From NCBI GenBank assembly GCA_029216955.1, contig JANAVB010009599.1, forward strand, positions 3,856,982 to 3,920,981: a stretch of DNA of 64,000 nucleotides. The letters run 5' to 3'. Shown piece after piece: positions 11,529-22,100 of this stretch. The translations under genes were made by a program, and so were the position numbers. This DNA comes from Iris pallida (lineage: Eukaryota > Streptophyta > Magnoliopsida > Asparagales > Iridaceae). Below the pieces are notes generated by a model that was given only the letters and a program-made list of their open reading frames with translations, did no database searches and was not told where the DNA came from. Positions within the stretch are counted from its first letter, which is position 1. Every line of letters starts with the position of its first letter.

Positions 11529-14500
11529 CTATGGGGAGGACGTCGTCATCCCGACGATCTGCCTGCAGTACTCAAACTTCCCCCTTGGTAGAATCTTCGT
11601 AAACATATCAGCTCCGTTGTCGTCTGTATGCACCTTCTCAAGCTCCGCGTCCTTCTTCTCAACCACATCCCGTATCCAATGATACCGGGTCTCGATGTGC
11701 TTGGACCGGCTATGAAACGTCTGATTCTTCACAAGGTGGATAGCACTCTGACTGTCGCAAAGCAAAGTATACTGCTCTTGCTTCAGTCCCATTTCCTGCA
11801 ACAGCTTCTTCATCCATAACAGCTCCTTGCAAGCCTCCGTCGCCGCAATGTATTCCGCCTCCGTCGTCGACAAGGCAACACACTTCTGCAACCGCGACTG
11901 CCACGACACTGCTCCTCCCGCAAACATCATCACGTAGCCCGAAGTCGATCGCCTCGTGTCTACATCTCCAGCCATATCAGCGTCGGTATACCCGACCAGC
12001 TTCGGCTCGTCACCACCAAAAGAAAGTCTCCAACCGGCAGTGCCCTGAAGGTATCGTAGAATCCACTTAACCGCACTCCAGTGTACCCTTCCAGGATTTG
12101 AAAGATACCTGCTAACCGTACCAACTGCGTGAGCAATATCTGGCCTCGTACACACCATAGCATACATCAGGCTTCCCACAGCTGAAGCATATGGAACCCG
12201 CTCCATATCTTCCTTTTCGTCCTCGGTAGATGGACACTGCTCCTCAGTGAACTTAAAGTGAGCCGCGAGGGGGGAACTCACTTTCTTCGACCCGTCCATC
12301 CCGAAACGCTGAAGTACCCAATGAATGTACTTCTTTTGGGACAAGTGTAGCAGCTTGGACTCTCTCTCTCGGCTGATCTCCATCCCAAGAATAGTCTTCG
12401 CTGCGCCCAAATCCTTCATAGAGAAGGCCGCGCCCAGTTGGCGCTTCAACTCCGCTATCCTAGTGGCATTCCGACCCACTAATAGCATATCATCCACATA
12501 GAGCAGTAAAATGATGAAATCATCCTCGGCAAAATACCTCACAAATGCACAATGGTCCGACGTCGTCCGTGCATAACCATGCTCCCCCATAAACGACTCG
12601 AACTTTCTGTACCACTGCCTCGGAGCCTGCTTCAGACCATACAAGCTCTTCCTCAACCGGCAGACCAAATGTGACTTGCCCTTCTCACAGAATCCCTCCG
12701 GCTGCTCCATGTACAACTCCTCCTCAAGATCACCGTGGAGGAACGCCGTCTTCACGTCCATCTGCTCGACCTCCAAGTCGAAACTGGCTGCTAATGCTAG
12801 CACCACCCGAATAGACGAATGCTTGACGACAGGCGAAAAGATTTCATCATAATCCACGCCTTTCCGCTGACCGTAGCCCTTGACTACCAGCCTCGCTTTG
12901 TATCGAGGGCGAGTAGCATCATCCGTCTGCTTCACTCTGAACACCCATCGATTCTTCAAAGCCTTCTTGCCCTTTGGCAACCGCACCAGATCATAAGTAG
13001 AATTGGTGTGCAAGGAACTCATCTCCTCCTGCATAGCCACCATCCACTCCTGCCTGTGTTCGTCTTCCATAGCCTCTGCGAAACTTTCGGGCTCTCCCCC
13101 GTCAGTCAGTAGCACATACTCATCCGGCGAGTATCTCGTAGATGGTCGACGATCCCTGTTGCTCCTTCTCAGTGGAGCCACTGGTGCTGGCTGTATACCG
13201 ACAGCCTCCTCCCCTTCAGGAACTACCTCTCCGGCATGCTCATCCTCCTGAGGGACACCCTGACCACCATCAGCAGGCTGATGATCAAGGTTGGGAGCAA
13301 CTCCATGTACCGGCTCCCCCATAACTGGATCCTCCGCGATGTCTTCTGGAAACTGCTCGAAGCGAAATGACTCTAACTCAGGCAATTCCTCAGCCTCAGA
13401 AGGCGTCTCGGAATCCTGAGTGTTGGTCATGGTCTGATCCTCGACGAACACCACGTCCCTGCTTCTGTAGAGCTTTCCTTCCACTGGGTCGTAGAGTCTA
13501 TAGCCAAACTCATCCCGACCGTAGCCGACAAAGACGCATCGCCTCGTCTTCGGCTCAAGTTTGGTCCTCTCGTCCTTCGGTACATGCACGAAGGCCTTAC
13601 AACCAAACGCCCGCAGGTGACTGTATGACGGCTCTTTGCCGTACCATACTTTATCAGGCACATCACCCTGCAAAGGAGCACTAGGAGACAAATTAATAAT
13701 ATAAGCAGCTGTGAGAAGAGCCTCACCCCAATAACTGCCCGGCAAGTTTGCTTCTGACAGCAAACACCGCACCCTCTCCATCAGTGTCCTGTTCATGCGC
13801 TCCGCTACACCATTGAGCTGAGGTGTCTTTGGCGGAGTCTTCTGGTGTCGTATCCCTTGCTCTCTGCAATACGCATCAAAGGGACCGATGTATTCGCCGC
13901 CATTGTCGGACCGAACACACAACAACTTCTTGCCCGTCTCCCTTTCAACGGAGGCCTGAAACTCCTTGAAAGTAGGCAGCACCTGATCCTTGGTCTTTAA
14001 GGCATAGACCCAAACCTTCCTGGAACAGTCATCAATAAAAGTCACAAAGTAAGAAGCACCACCAAGAGTTTTTACCTTCATAGGACCGCAGACATCCGAG
14101 TGAATCAACTCGAGCAACGCCGGCTTCCTCGAACTTGGGTGACTCTGGAAAGACACCCTATTTTGCTTCCCAGCCAAACAGTGCGTGCATTTCTCCAACT
14201 TTGTAGACTTGAGCCCCGGAATCACCTTCCTGTTCACCAAGTAGCTCATCCCCTTCTCGCTGATATGGCCGAGCCGCCTGTGCCACAACTCGGTAGACGC
14301 ATCACTGACTGCGTTCACCTCCTGTGCCCCCTGTGCGCTCCCCTCCATATAGTAGAGACCGGACTTCTTGCTTCCTCTGGCAATCACCAACGAACCTCTG
14401 GAAAGCTTCCACTGACTATTCCCGAAGAGACTGAAGAATCCCTCGTCATCCAACCTTCCAACCGACACCAGGTTGAAACGGATATCAGGGACGTGACGAA

Positions 14501-15557
14501 CATCCTTGAGAACAAGAACCGCACCCGTCTTCGTTCTCAAATGCACATCTCCAATGGCAACCGCCTTCGACACATCTCCGTTGCCCATCTTCAACACGCC
14601 ACAGTCGCCTGTCGTGTAAGTGGCAAACAGTGTCCTATTGTGAGATACATGTGCTGAAGCCCCTGAGTCCACCAGCCAAGAATTGTCATCGCAGGCGAGG
14701 TTAGTAATGACCTCATCACCTACGACGATCACATCGCCTCCATGCGTCGAGGCCGCCGCTGTAGTGTTCTCTTCTTGCTTCCCCTTGTCGCCCTTCTTCT
14801 CCTTCTTCCAAACGAAACAATTCCGCTTGATATGGCCCTTCTTACCGCAATGGTAACACTCTGAGTCCTCGTACCGACCTTTGGACTTCCCCCTGCTCTT
14901 GTCTCTGCCACCACCTGGACCCCTGCTTTTGCCCCTTCCGCGGCTCTCTGAAACCAATGCCTCTGAGTGGTGGGATGTGGATGAAGTGCCCTGAGAACGT
15001 CTCCGCATCTCTTCATTCAACACCCCGCTCTTGGCAAACTCCAGACTGACCACGCCCTCTGGAGCAGAAGCGATCATAGATACTCGTACGGTCTCCCACG
15101 AGTCTGGCAAGGTACACAGCAGCCACAGTCCCTGAACTTCGTCGTCGAACTTGACTCCCATAGAAGATAACTGGTCAACCACGCCCTGAAAATCACTCAA
15201 GTGATCCGTAATAGACGCCCCATCCTTGTACCGCAGACCCATCATCGTTCGGATCAGGAACAACTTGTTTACCCCGGTCTTCTTCGCATACAAGGATTCC
15301 AGCTTATCCCATAACGTCTTCGCGTGCTCAATATTGGCAACGTGATTGTACACGTTCTCATCAACAAACTGCCGTATGTACCCACACACCTGTATGTGCT
15401 CGAACTTCCAGTCCTCCTCGGATTTATCACTGGGCCTCTCGGATGCAAACACAGGTAGATGCAGCTTCTTGACAAATAGCAAATCCTTCATCTTGCTCCG
15501 CCAATAATGATAGTTTGTGCCATTAAGGTTCACCATGCGCACCGGCTTCGCGTCCAT
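11529..15557 (-). CDS. Copia Gag-Pol polyprotein, intact (1342 aa)
   Basis: A single frame encodes all functions of a Ty1/Copia retrotransposon. Domains in order, with residues estimated from position: Gag of the UBN2/DUF4219 type (about 5-190); an Arg/Lys/Gly-rich linker; a CCHC zinc knuckle, CYHCGKKGHIKRNC (about 234-247); aspartic protease with DSGASAH (about 297); the GAG-pre-integrase HRRLGH motif (about 428); an integrase core with HSDVCGP, then SDNGGEY, then the Glu in GVAERMNRT (about 486-590); reverse transcriptase with DVKTAFLHGD (about 935) and the catalytic YVDDMLL (about 1020); and RNase H with TTEAEY (about 1232), CDSQSAIHL (about 1268) and the C-terminal HIETRYHWIRD. Length and order match the superfamily, and no catalytic residue is obviously missing. 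The ATG at 15557 lies about 65 bp after the 5' LTR. Expression would be driven by the right-hand LTR. Lineage within Copia was not determined. Confidence 0.97.
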   Translation of the reverse strand: MDAKPVRMVNLNGTNYHYWRSKMKDLLFVKKLHLPVFASERPSDKSEEDWKFEHIQVCGYIRQFVDENVYNHVANIEHAKTLWDKLESLYAKKTGVNKLFLIRTMMGLRYKDGASITDHLSDFQGVVDQLSSMGVKFDDEVQGLWLLCTLPDSWETVRVSMIASAPEGVVSLEFAKSGVLNEEMRRRSQGTSSTSHHSEALVSESRGRGKSRGPGGGRDKSRGKSKGRYEDSECYHCGKKGHIKRNCFVWKKEKKGDKGKQEENTTAAASTHGGDVIVVGDEVITNLACDDNSWLVDSGASAHVSHNRTLFATYTTGDCGVLKMGNGDVSKAVAIGDVHLRTKTGAVLVLKDVRHVPDIRFNLVSVGRLDDEGFFSLFGNSQWKLSRGSLVIARGSKKSGLYYMEGSAQGAQEVNAVSDASTELWHRRLGHISEKGMSYLVNRKVIPGLKSTKLEKCTHCLAGKQNRVSFQSHPSSRKPALLELIHSDVCGPMKVKTLGGASYFVTFIDDCSRKVWVYALKTKDQVLPTFKEFQASVERETGKKLLCVRSDNGGEYIGPFDAYCREQGIRHQKTPPKTPQLNGVAERMNRTLMERVRCLLSEANLPGSYWGEALLTAAYIINLSPSAPLQGDVPDKVWYGKEPSYSHLRAFGCKAFVHVPKDERTKLEPKTRRCVFVGYGRDEFGYRLYDPVEGKLYRSRDVVFVEDQTMTNTQDSETPSEAEELPELESFRFEQFPEDIAEDPVMGEPVHGVAPNLDHQPADGGQGVPQEDEHAGEVVPEGEEAVGIQPAPVAPLRRSNRDRRPSTRYSPDEYVLLTDGGEPESFAEAMEDEHRQEWMVAMQEEMSSLHTNSTYDLVRLPKGKKALKNRWVFRVKQTDDATRPRYKARLVVKGYGQRKGVDYDEIFSPVVKHSSIRVVLALAASFDLEVEQMDVKTAFLHGDLEEELYMEQPEGFCEKGKSHLVCRLRKSLYGLKQAPRQWYRKFESFMGEHGYARTTSDHCAFVRYFAEDDFIILLLYVDDMLLVGRNATRIAELKRQLGAAFSMKDLGAAKTILGMEISRERESKLLHLSQKKYIHWVLQRFGMDGSKKVSSPLAAHFKFTEEQCPSTEDEKEDMERVPYASAVGSLMYAMVCTRPDIAHAVGTVSRYLSNPGRVHWSAVKWILRYLQGTAGWRLSFGGDEPKLVGYTDADMAGDVDTRRSTSGYVMMFAGGAVSWQSRLQKCVALSTTEAEYIAATEACKELLWMKKLLQEMGLKQEQYTLLCDSQSAIHLVKNQTFHSRSKHIETRYHWIRDVVEKKDAELEKVHTDDNGADMFTKILPRGKFEYCRQIVGMTTSSP

Positions 15558-15606
15558 CTCTCCTCTCTGGTTCCTCTGTCAACTCCTGACACCCTTTGAA
15601 CCCAAA

Positions 15607-15618
15607 GCTCTGATACCA
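15607..15618 (-). promoter_or_regulatory. Copia 1 primer-binding site (tRNA-iMet type)
   Basis: On the minus strand TGGTATCAGAGC lies three bases from the 5' LTR end. This is the standard plant LTR-element site complementary to the 3' end of initiator methionine tRNA. Confidence 0.95.
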
Positions 15619-15621
15619 CTC

Positions 15622-16432
15622 TGTTGGGAAAGAAACGCGAAAACCTTTCCCCAAACCGGAGAGTACCTGCGAGAGGACCGAGCAATACAACGCACGAACC
15701 AAAAACAACCACACAAAAACAGTCCACGCAGACACAGAGAATTTTTGACGTGGAAACCCTTGCGGGAAAAACCACGGGACGATCGGAGTCCAACCCTGAG
15801 AAGCCTCCACTAATGGAATAGAAGAATTACACCCTCTACAAACTCCTCCGATCCAAATCGGATCCCCACAACACTCAGAGATAAGAACAATGATCACAAG
15901 GCTACGAAGAACGAGAACGACGAGTAGAGATTACCCGAAACACGATCTCCTTCGAAAAACGACCTTCGATCCTCCGTCTTCTTCTCCGAAGTTGCAATGG
16001 CACTCTTGCCTCCTTCTCTCTCGAACTTTTTGTGTTGTCCAATACTTGCGATTATGAATTAGGGTTGAGAAAACTCAATATAACTCCCCAATCCCGCAAC
16101 CAACCTGGACCGTTGGATTAGATCCAATGATGAAAACTCATCCTAAAATCCGCTTCAGCCCCCGACGACACAGAGTTCGGCCAGAACTCTGTGTCAAGCA
16201 TCCAGAACCTCACCCCACAGTACTGGAGTGGCCAGACCGAGTTCGGCCCGAACTCGCCATGGGACCGAGTTCGGCCCGAACTCGGATCCCCTGTTCCAGA
16301 ATCTCCCCCTGGGCAGCAACAGCAGCAGCGACTCTACGTCGCCCACTTCCCGAGCTTCTTCGACACACGAACGGCGCTCGTCGCACTCCGGGGTCTTCTC
16401 CACATAGGTTGGGAACCCCACCCACTCCAACA
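15622..16432 (-). repeat. Copia 1 LTR (5' LTR)
   Basis: 811 bp, nearly identical to 10701-11511, followed by the TSD GTATC at 16433-16437. It would supply the promoter for the polyprotein on the minus strand. Confidence 0.97.
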
Positions 16433-16437
16433 GTATC

Positions 16438-16845
16438 AAATGGGATCTGAAGGGCGACAAAACTCCAAATTCTTCCACTCCGTGTGACCAACAAACTTAA
16501 GAAACTTTTTATTGATATCAGAGGAGAGGGCAATCTTCTGACTGTGTAGGAAGAGATTAAAGTGGAAGCTTTGTCGTTCTTTGAGAAGCTTATGGCCAAG
16601 GGTAGAGTGGAGAAAAATGAAAGTTGTATCAACGTCATTCCCAAATTCATTACTGACTCGGAGAACAATGAGCTGATGGTGATCCCATCGTAGGAAGAGA
16701 TCTGCTGGACCATTCAGGAAATGGACGACAACATAGGCGCCGGGTCGGATGGCTTTATCGGCCTCTTCTACTCTCACTATTGAGATTCATTGGGGAGGAT
16801 GTCGCGGCGCTTTTCCAGGGAGCTCATATTCCTAAAGCTATTTCC
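16438..16845 (+). pseudogene. LINE ORF2, start of RT region (segment 2 of 3)
   Basis: The LINE reading resumes straight after Copia 1: KWDLKGDKTP followed by a broken phrase that in L1-type elements is KFFH. Later pieces include SFFEKLMAKGR, a phrase ending SRELIF, and EEICWTIQEMDDNIGAGSDG. The last corresponds to the family motif in which a short Ala/Pro-Gly-Pro-Asp-Gly-Phe phrase opens the reverse transcriptase fingers. Stops and frameshifts are present. It is cut at 16845 by Copia 2 and resumes at 24340. Confidence 0.8.
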
Positions 16846-18115
16846 TGTTATTGCCGGGGCACAATTTTTCGATGGAAAACAGAGAATATGAAACAATTGT
16901 AAAAACAATGTTCCAACGCAACACTTCTAGGAAGGTTGCGCAAGGATAACGAAGATCTAAAAAGATATCGTTATGATATTACGAGAATCTAAAAAGATTT
17001 CGTAATCACAGCAATCAGATCATAGTACTTCTAAAAAGAAGATACAATCAGAGTTACTGGCAGCAACGAAGAAGGTGACTGGCGAAAGATGGAAGAACGC
17101 CTGCTGGGGTGAATGATCACCGTTGCTCAAAGCTTTATTCGTCCTACACGAACAGCTTCCAGGAACCAGCAAGTTCGTCGGAGAACTTGGAACACTACTG
17201 CTCTTCTGACTCCTCGGATGGACACGATCTCCTGTGCAAAAAGCAATGCTGGTGCGGCGTCTTTTCTCTCTCTCTCGAAGGCTGCAGATCAGAATTGTGT
17301 TAAAGAACACGTCTGAAAATCTCTGTTTACTTGTGCTAAAGAACACTTCGTAAACTTTCTGGTGGCTTCTCTTTCTGTTCTGTTCTGTTCTATATCCTGT
17401 GAGAGAGGAGGAGGAGGCCTTATATAAGCCCCTGCAACAACTGCCCGGTTAGCACAATGTTAGGGACGTGGTAGTAACCACCCCGAACATGGAGCAACCG
17501 CTCAGAACATGCAATGACACGTTCTGCTGGAAGTTGTGCCACCAGCGTAATTTACACTTTACGCACACAGCCCCTTTTACGCACACTACGCACACTGCGT
17601 ACGCTGCGCACACTGCGCACTCTACGCACGCTGCGTACGCTGCGCACACTACGCGTACTGGGCGTACTGGGCTGCGTAACTGGGCCAGCGTAACTGAGCT
17701 CGCGTAACGGGCCGCGCAACTTGGTCGCGCAAGTGGCTCGCGCAACGAGCGCACTATGCGCCTAGCGACGATGCTGGCGTGCTAAGTGCAAAGTGCGCCA
17801 ACAAAATGCCACATTACGTCTCATGAGCCCTTGAGCCCGAGTCCGAGCCCGAGTCCGAGTCCGAGTTCGAGTCCGAGTCCGAGTCGCTAGCTCCTATGGA
17901 AATAAATTTTCCAAGAGCAAAAAGCATGAATGCTTTAATTGTTGATTTTAGCCTTTTTCTCATTAGAAAAATAATCCCACATGGCAAACCCATGTGCACC
18001 TCCACACCACATGTGCATCTCCAATAATAGCAAAGCTAATATATAGAGATACAAACCATTTGTTTTTTTCGATGTGGGACTAAACCTTTCTAAAGGAAAA
18101 ACCAAAAACCCAACA
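16846..18115 (-). repeat. Copia 2 LTR (3' LTR)
   Basis: 1270 bp with TG...CA ends. It holds a degenerate array of TACGCACACTGCG-like words at about 17565-17665 and a run of GAGTCC hexamers at about 17826-17886. Both are longer than in the other LTR. Confidence 0.93.
17565..17886. repeat. Short-period repeats inside LTR (GCGTACGC-like and GAGTCC)
   Basis: Two neighbouring simple arrays. The first is built from ACGCACACTGCG/TGCGTACGC words, ends near 17665 and degenerates into GCGTAACTGGGC words. The second is about ten GAGTCC/GAGCCC hexamers. The partner LTR (23.86-24.1 kb) has the same arrays but shorter, so most of the 57-bp LTR length difference lies here. Confidence 0.85.
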
Positions 18116-18126
18116 ATCCCCCACAT
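18116..18126 (-). promoter_or_regulatory. Copia 2 polypurine tract
   Basis: On the minus strand GTGGGGGAT abuts the 3' LTR. Confidence 0.75.
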
Positions 18127-19198
18127 ATCTCTATATATGGATATAAGTGTTCCCCACAGTAACTGTCCATCATGCATTAGGAGAGATGTCGCTTACGACT
18201 TGAATCTTCCCGCATGGGTCAAAAATCAAACTATAATACAAGAATGGACTAAGCCTTGAATTCTGCATCATAGCTGAAATTCTTTCCACTCACATAATGT
18301 AGTTACATGTGCTTCTGGCTACACATTAAAGGCGCTGTGCCAGCCTGGTTTCAGTGTATAATTTTGGGTGTCTACAAGTTTACCCTCAAGAGACGGCCTG
18401 ATATCTCTGTCATACACTATAGGTGAGTTCATTATAAAGAGACATGGCATGAAGCGCTTTGCGCTTCCCTTGCGGTGCTACGCCGCTATGACATGGCTTA
18501 AAGCCGAGGCCTTACCCCGTACCGGGAACCTCATCGTAGTGTCATACTACAGTAGCATGAGGCAACCGCCTCGTTGTAGTGCCAAACTATCCAGCATGAA
18601 GCCTTAGGCTCCCTTGCGGTGTTACGCCGCAACGACATGGCTTGCAAGGCCGAGGCTTTATCCCTAACCGGGTACCTCATGGTGGTGTCGTGACACTGTA
18701 ACATGAGGAACTCCTCCTCTTTGTAGTGCTGACTACACCCCTCTTTATATTTAACATACAGCATTAGGCTAACTGCTTATTTGCGGTGCTACGCCGCTGT
18801 GACTTGGCTTGCAAAGCCGAGGCTTTATCCTATTCCTGGGCAGCACCCCACATATAGGAACCTCATTGTGGAGTCACCCCACTGTAGCATGGAGTTTTAC
18901 TCCTTGTAGTGCTGCTCTACCGTGCTTCCTGTAAAGCACTCCAGGCATTCACTCTGCCTGAGAACTCATTAAGGCAATTAAGCCAACCTTCCCACAGGAA
19001 CCGTTTTTCGCAGAAAACAATAGTAGACAACAGTGGTTTTAGGTCCGTAACCTCTCCATACCCATTAGAACATGTACCCACCGTTCCTGATATTCTTTCG
19101 ATTAGTGGTCCTCCCTTGAACCAAAAGCTAGATGCCTAGTAGATAAATCTTTGAACTATTAGCATAAAACTTTATGGTAGGAATACAATAATCCAATA
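18127..19198 (-). other. Copia 2 3' untranslated region
   Basis: About 1.07 kb lies between the RNase H end and the polypurine tract, with no recognisable coding sequence. Its middle (18445-18930) is made of three long tandem repeats, listed separately. The rest, near 18930-19190, shows nothing I can identify. Confidence 0.6.
18445..18930. repeat. Three 150-165-bp tandem repeats with GCGGTGCTACGCCGC core
   Basis: Units begin near 18448, 18596 and 18761. Each holds TTGCGGTG(C/T)TACGCCGC, then GACATGGCTT or GACTTGGCTT, CCGAGGC(C/T)TTA, an ACCTCAT box and a TTGTAGTGC tail. The core GCGGTGnTACGCCGC is self-complementary at its ends and could fold as a hairpin in RNA. Divergence between units is appreciable, so the array is not recent. 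Confidence 0.85.
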
Positions 19199-22100
19199 TC
19201 AGAATGCCTTCAAGCCCATTTTACAAGCTGTGTCATTGACCAACTGGCGCTTGAGGCCCTTGGTGAACGGATCCGCCAGGTTCTCCTGACTCCGAACATC
19301 AATCACTACAATAACACCTCTCTTGATAAGATCGTGTACTGCCCTGTGCTTCAAACCGCACAGTCCTCTTCTTCCCGTTGAAGAGGTCATTTGATGCCAC
19401 CGTCGCAGTCGCCTGGTTGTCGCAGTATATCGGTATCGCCGGTATTTGCGCCCCAACCAATGGAAGATCATACATGAGCTCCCGAAGCCATTCTGCTTCC
19501 TCAGCTGCGGTATCTAGTGCAAAGAACTCAGATTCCATGGATGACCGCGAGAGCATAGTCTGCTTCTTCGACTTCCACGATATAGCAGCTCCACCCATTG
19601 TGAAAATGTATCCACCTGTGGACCTCTCGCTCTCCACCTCTGAGCACCAACTGGCATCACTGAAGCCTTCCACTACCGACGGATCTTCGCTGTAGTACAG
19701 TGCATATGTCTGAGTCTTCTTAAGATATCTCATAACCCGTTTCACAGCTTTCCAGTGTTCAGCACCTAGGTTGCTCGTGAAACGAATCAGCATTCCTACG
19801 GCGAAAGCTATGTCAGGCCTTGTGGCAGTAGTAGCATACATCAAACTTCCCATTACGCTTGCATACTCCAACTGCCTGATGCTTTCCCCTTAATTAGGCT
19901 TCAGCTTCAGATCACACATGTACGGCGTATCGATCCCTGGAAGATCCCGATACCCATAACGAGTGATCATTTTCTCAATATAATGAGACTGTGACAGCGC
20001 TAGTCCAGTGTCTGTCCGGATGATCTTGATCCCTAAGATCACATCAGCTTCCCCCAAGTCCTTCATACTGAACTTGCTTGAGATGAATTTCTTTGTCTCC
20101 GTGACACAGCTAATATCCGTACCTAGGATAAGCATGTCGTCCACGTACAGACAAACGATCACACCTCTTCCATCAGCGAACTTTGTGTAAACACACTTGT
20201 CCGTATCGCTGACCATGTAGCTATTTGACCTTATAACTTTGTCAAATTTCTCATGCCACATCTTGGGAGCCTGTTTAAGACCGTACAAAGATTTTACCAA
20301 CTTGTAGACTTTGTCTTCAAGACCCCTGATGACAAATCCCTCTGGCTGTTGCATGTAAATCTCTTCGGTCAGCTCGCCATTTAGGAAAGCCGTATTCACA
20401 TCCATCTGATGTATCACCATCTTATGTATTGCTGCGAGAGCAATCAACATTCTGATGGTGGTCATCCGGGCTACTGGAGCATACGTGTCAAAATAGTCAA
20501 TCCCCTGCTTCTGAGAAAACCCCTTGGCTACCAACCTAGCCTTGAACTTGTCAATAGTTCCGTGTGCTTTCATCTTCTTCTTGAAGATCCATTTGCATCC
20601 GATGGATTTCGCTCCTTCAGGAAGATCAACAAACACCCAAGTGTTATTTGAGGTGATGGAATCAATCTCATTGTCAATCGCCTCCTTCCAGAAAATCGCG
20701 TCTCTGGTCTTCATTGCCTCATCATAGGTAAGCGGATCTGCTTCCACATGATAGGTGACAAAGTCACTTCCGAAGTCCTTCGGCCTCCTCACACGCTTAG
20801 CTGACGGCTCAGCTTGTTCTGGTTCAACCGTTGTTTCAACAACAACATCTTTTTGGACTACGTTTTCATTGAAGACTTCAGTTTCTTGTGCACCCTCATT
20901 ATTTTCCGGAACATCCGGAAGAACAATAACAATATTCTTGTGCCTTGCAAACTTGTCTTCAAATATTCTGCATCGCGAGATTCAATGATATGATTTGACT
21001 CAATATCAAGAAATCTCCGAGCATCACTCTTCTCGGCATACCCCAAGAAGATCGTCTTTGTAGTCCTTGTCCCAAGCTTCTGAATCTTTAGATCTGGAAG
21101 CTTGACATACGCCAGACACCCCCACACTCGAATGACATTCAAGTTAGGTCTGACCTTGAACCAGAGTTCATGAGGAGTAACGTCTGAAGTTGCATGAGGC
21201 ACTCTATTTAGAATAAAAGTGGCCGTCAATGCAGCTTCTCCCCAGTAGCACTTAGGAAGGCCAGCAGTCAACAACATTGAATTTATCATTTCTGTCAACG
21301 TCCTGTTCTTCCTCTCAGCTACTCCGTTTGATTGAGGAGAGTACGGAGCCGTAGTCTCATTGACAATTCCATGTTCCTTACAGAACGATGCAAATTCATG
21401 AGACCTGTACTCCCCACCTCGATCACTTCTTATCCTTTTGAGTTGTTGTCCAGTCTGCCGCTCAGCTTCGGCTCTGAACTCCTTGAACTTCTCGAATGCT
21501 TCGTCTTTAGCCTTCAGCAAGTAGACGAACGCATACTTTGAGAAGTCATCGATGAAGGTTATGAAATACTTCATCCCGGCCTTTGTAGAGAACTGTTTGA
21601 AGTCACAGATATCAGAGTGAACCAACTCCAGAAGATCTGTACTTCGATTAACCCGAGGAAAGGGTTTCCTTGTGATCTTCGTTTGAGCACAAACTTCATA
21701 TTTCTCTACCTTACCCCCACATTTGGAGATAAGTCCTAGACTAGACATTCTGTTTATTCGTTTACAATGAACATGTCCTAGCCTAAGCAGAATGAGTGAC
21801 TTCATTAATTACATTAATTACATTGGACTGATTTACAAGCTGAATCTTGAACATTCCTCGGTATAAAAAGCTTTCCCGAAATATGTTCCCTTGATAGACA
21901 TCACCATCTGGCCAGCATTGATGTCCATCCTGAGGCCTGCATTGCAGAGTAGGTCTCCCGAGACCAGGTTTTTTGGCGATAGCAGGTACGTGCTTTACGC
22001 CTTGAAGCGTCAGAGACTTCCCCGAAGTCAGCTTCAACACCACCGTCCCGATACCGAGCACTTCAGCTTGTGCTTGGTTCGCCATCATAACCACTTCAGA

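Larger units (their letters stand above)
10701..16432 (-). mobile_element. Copia 1: complete, apparently young Ty1/Copia element
   Basis: A 5.7-kb LTR retrotransposon with 811-bp LTRs at 10701-11511 and 15622-16432, ends TGTTGGG...CCAACA and TSD GTATC. The coding strand is minus, so the right LTR is the 5' LTR. A primer-binding site, one uninterrupted Gag-Pol frame and a polypurine tract are all present in the right order. By eye the two LTRs differ at only a couple of positions, including two close to the start (10713-10717). Together with the open frame this indicates recent insertion and possible autonomy. It sits inside a LINE endonuclease/reverse-transcriptase gene. Confidence 0.97.

Noticed and set aside
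14100..14657. 185-residue plus-strand open frame
   Set aside because: It lies antisense to the intact Copia Gag-Pol frame and has no domain.
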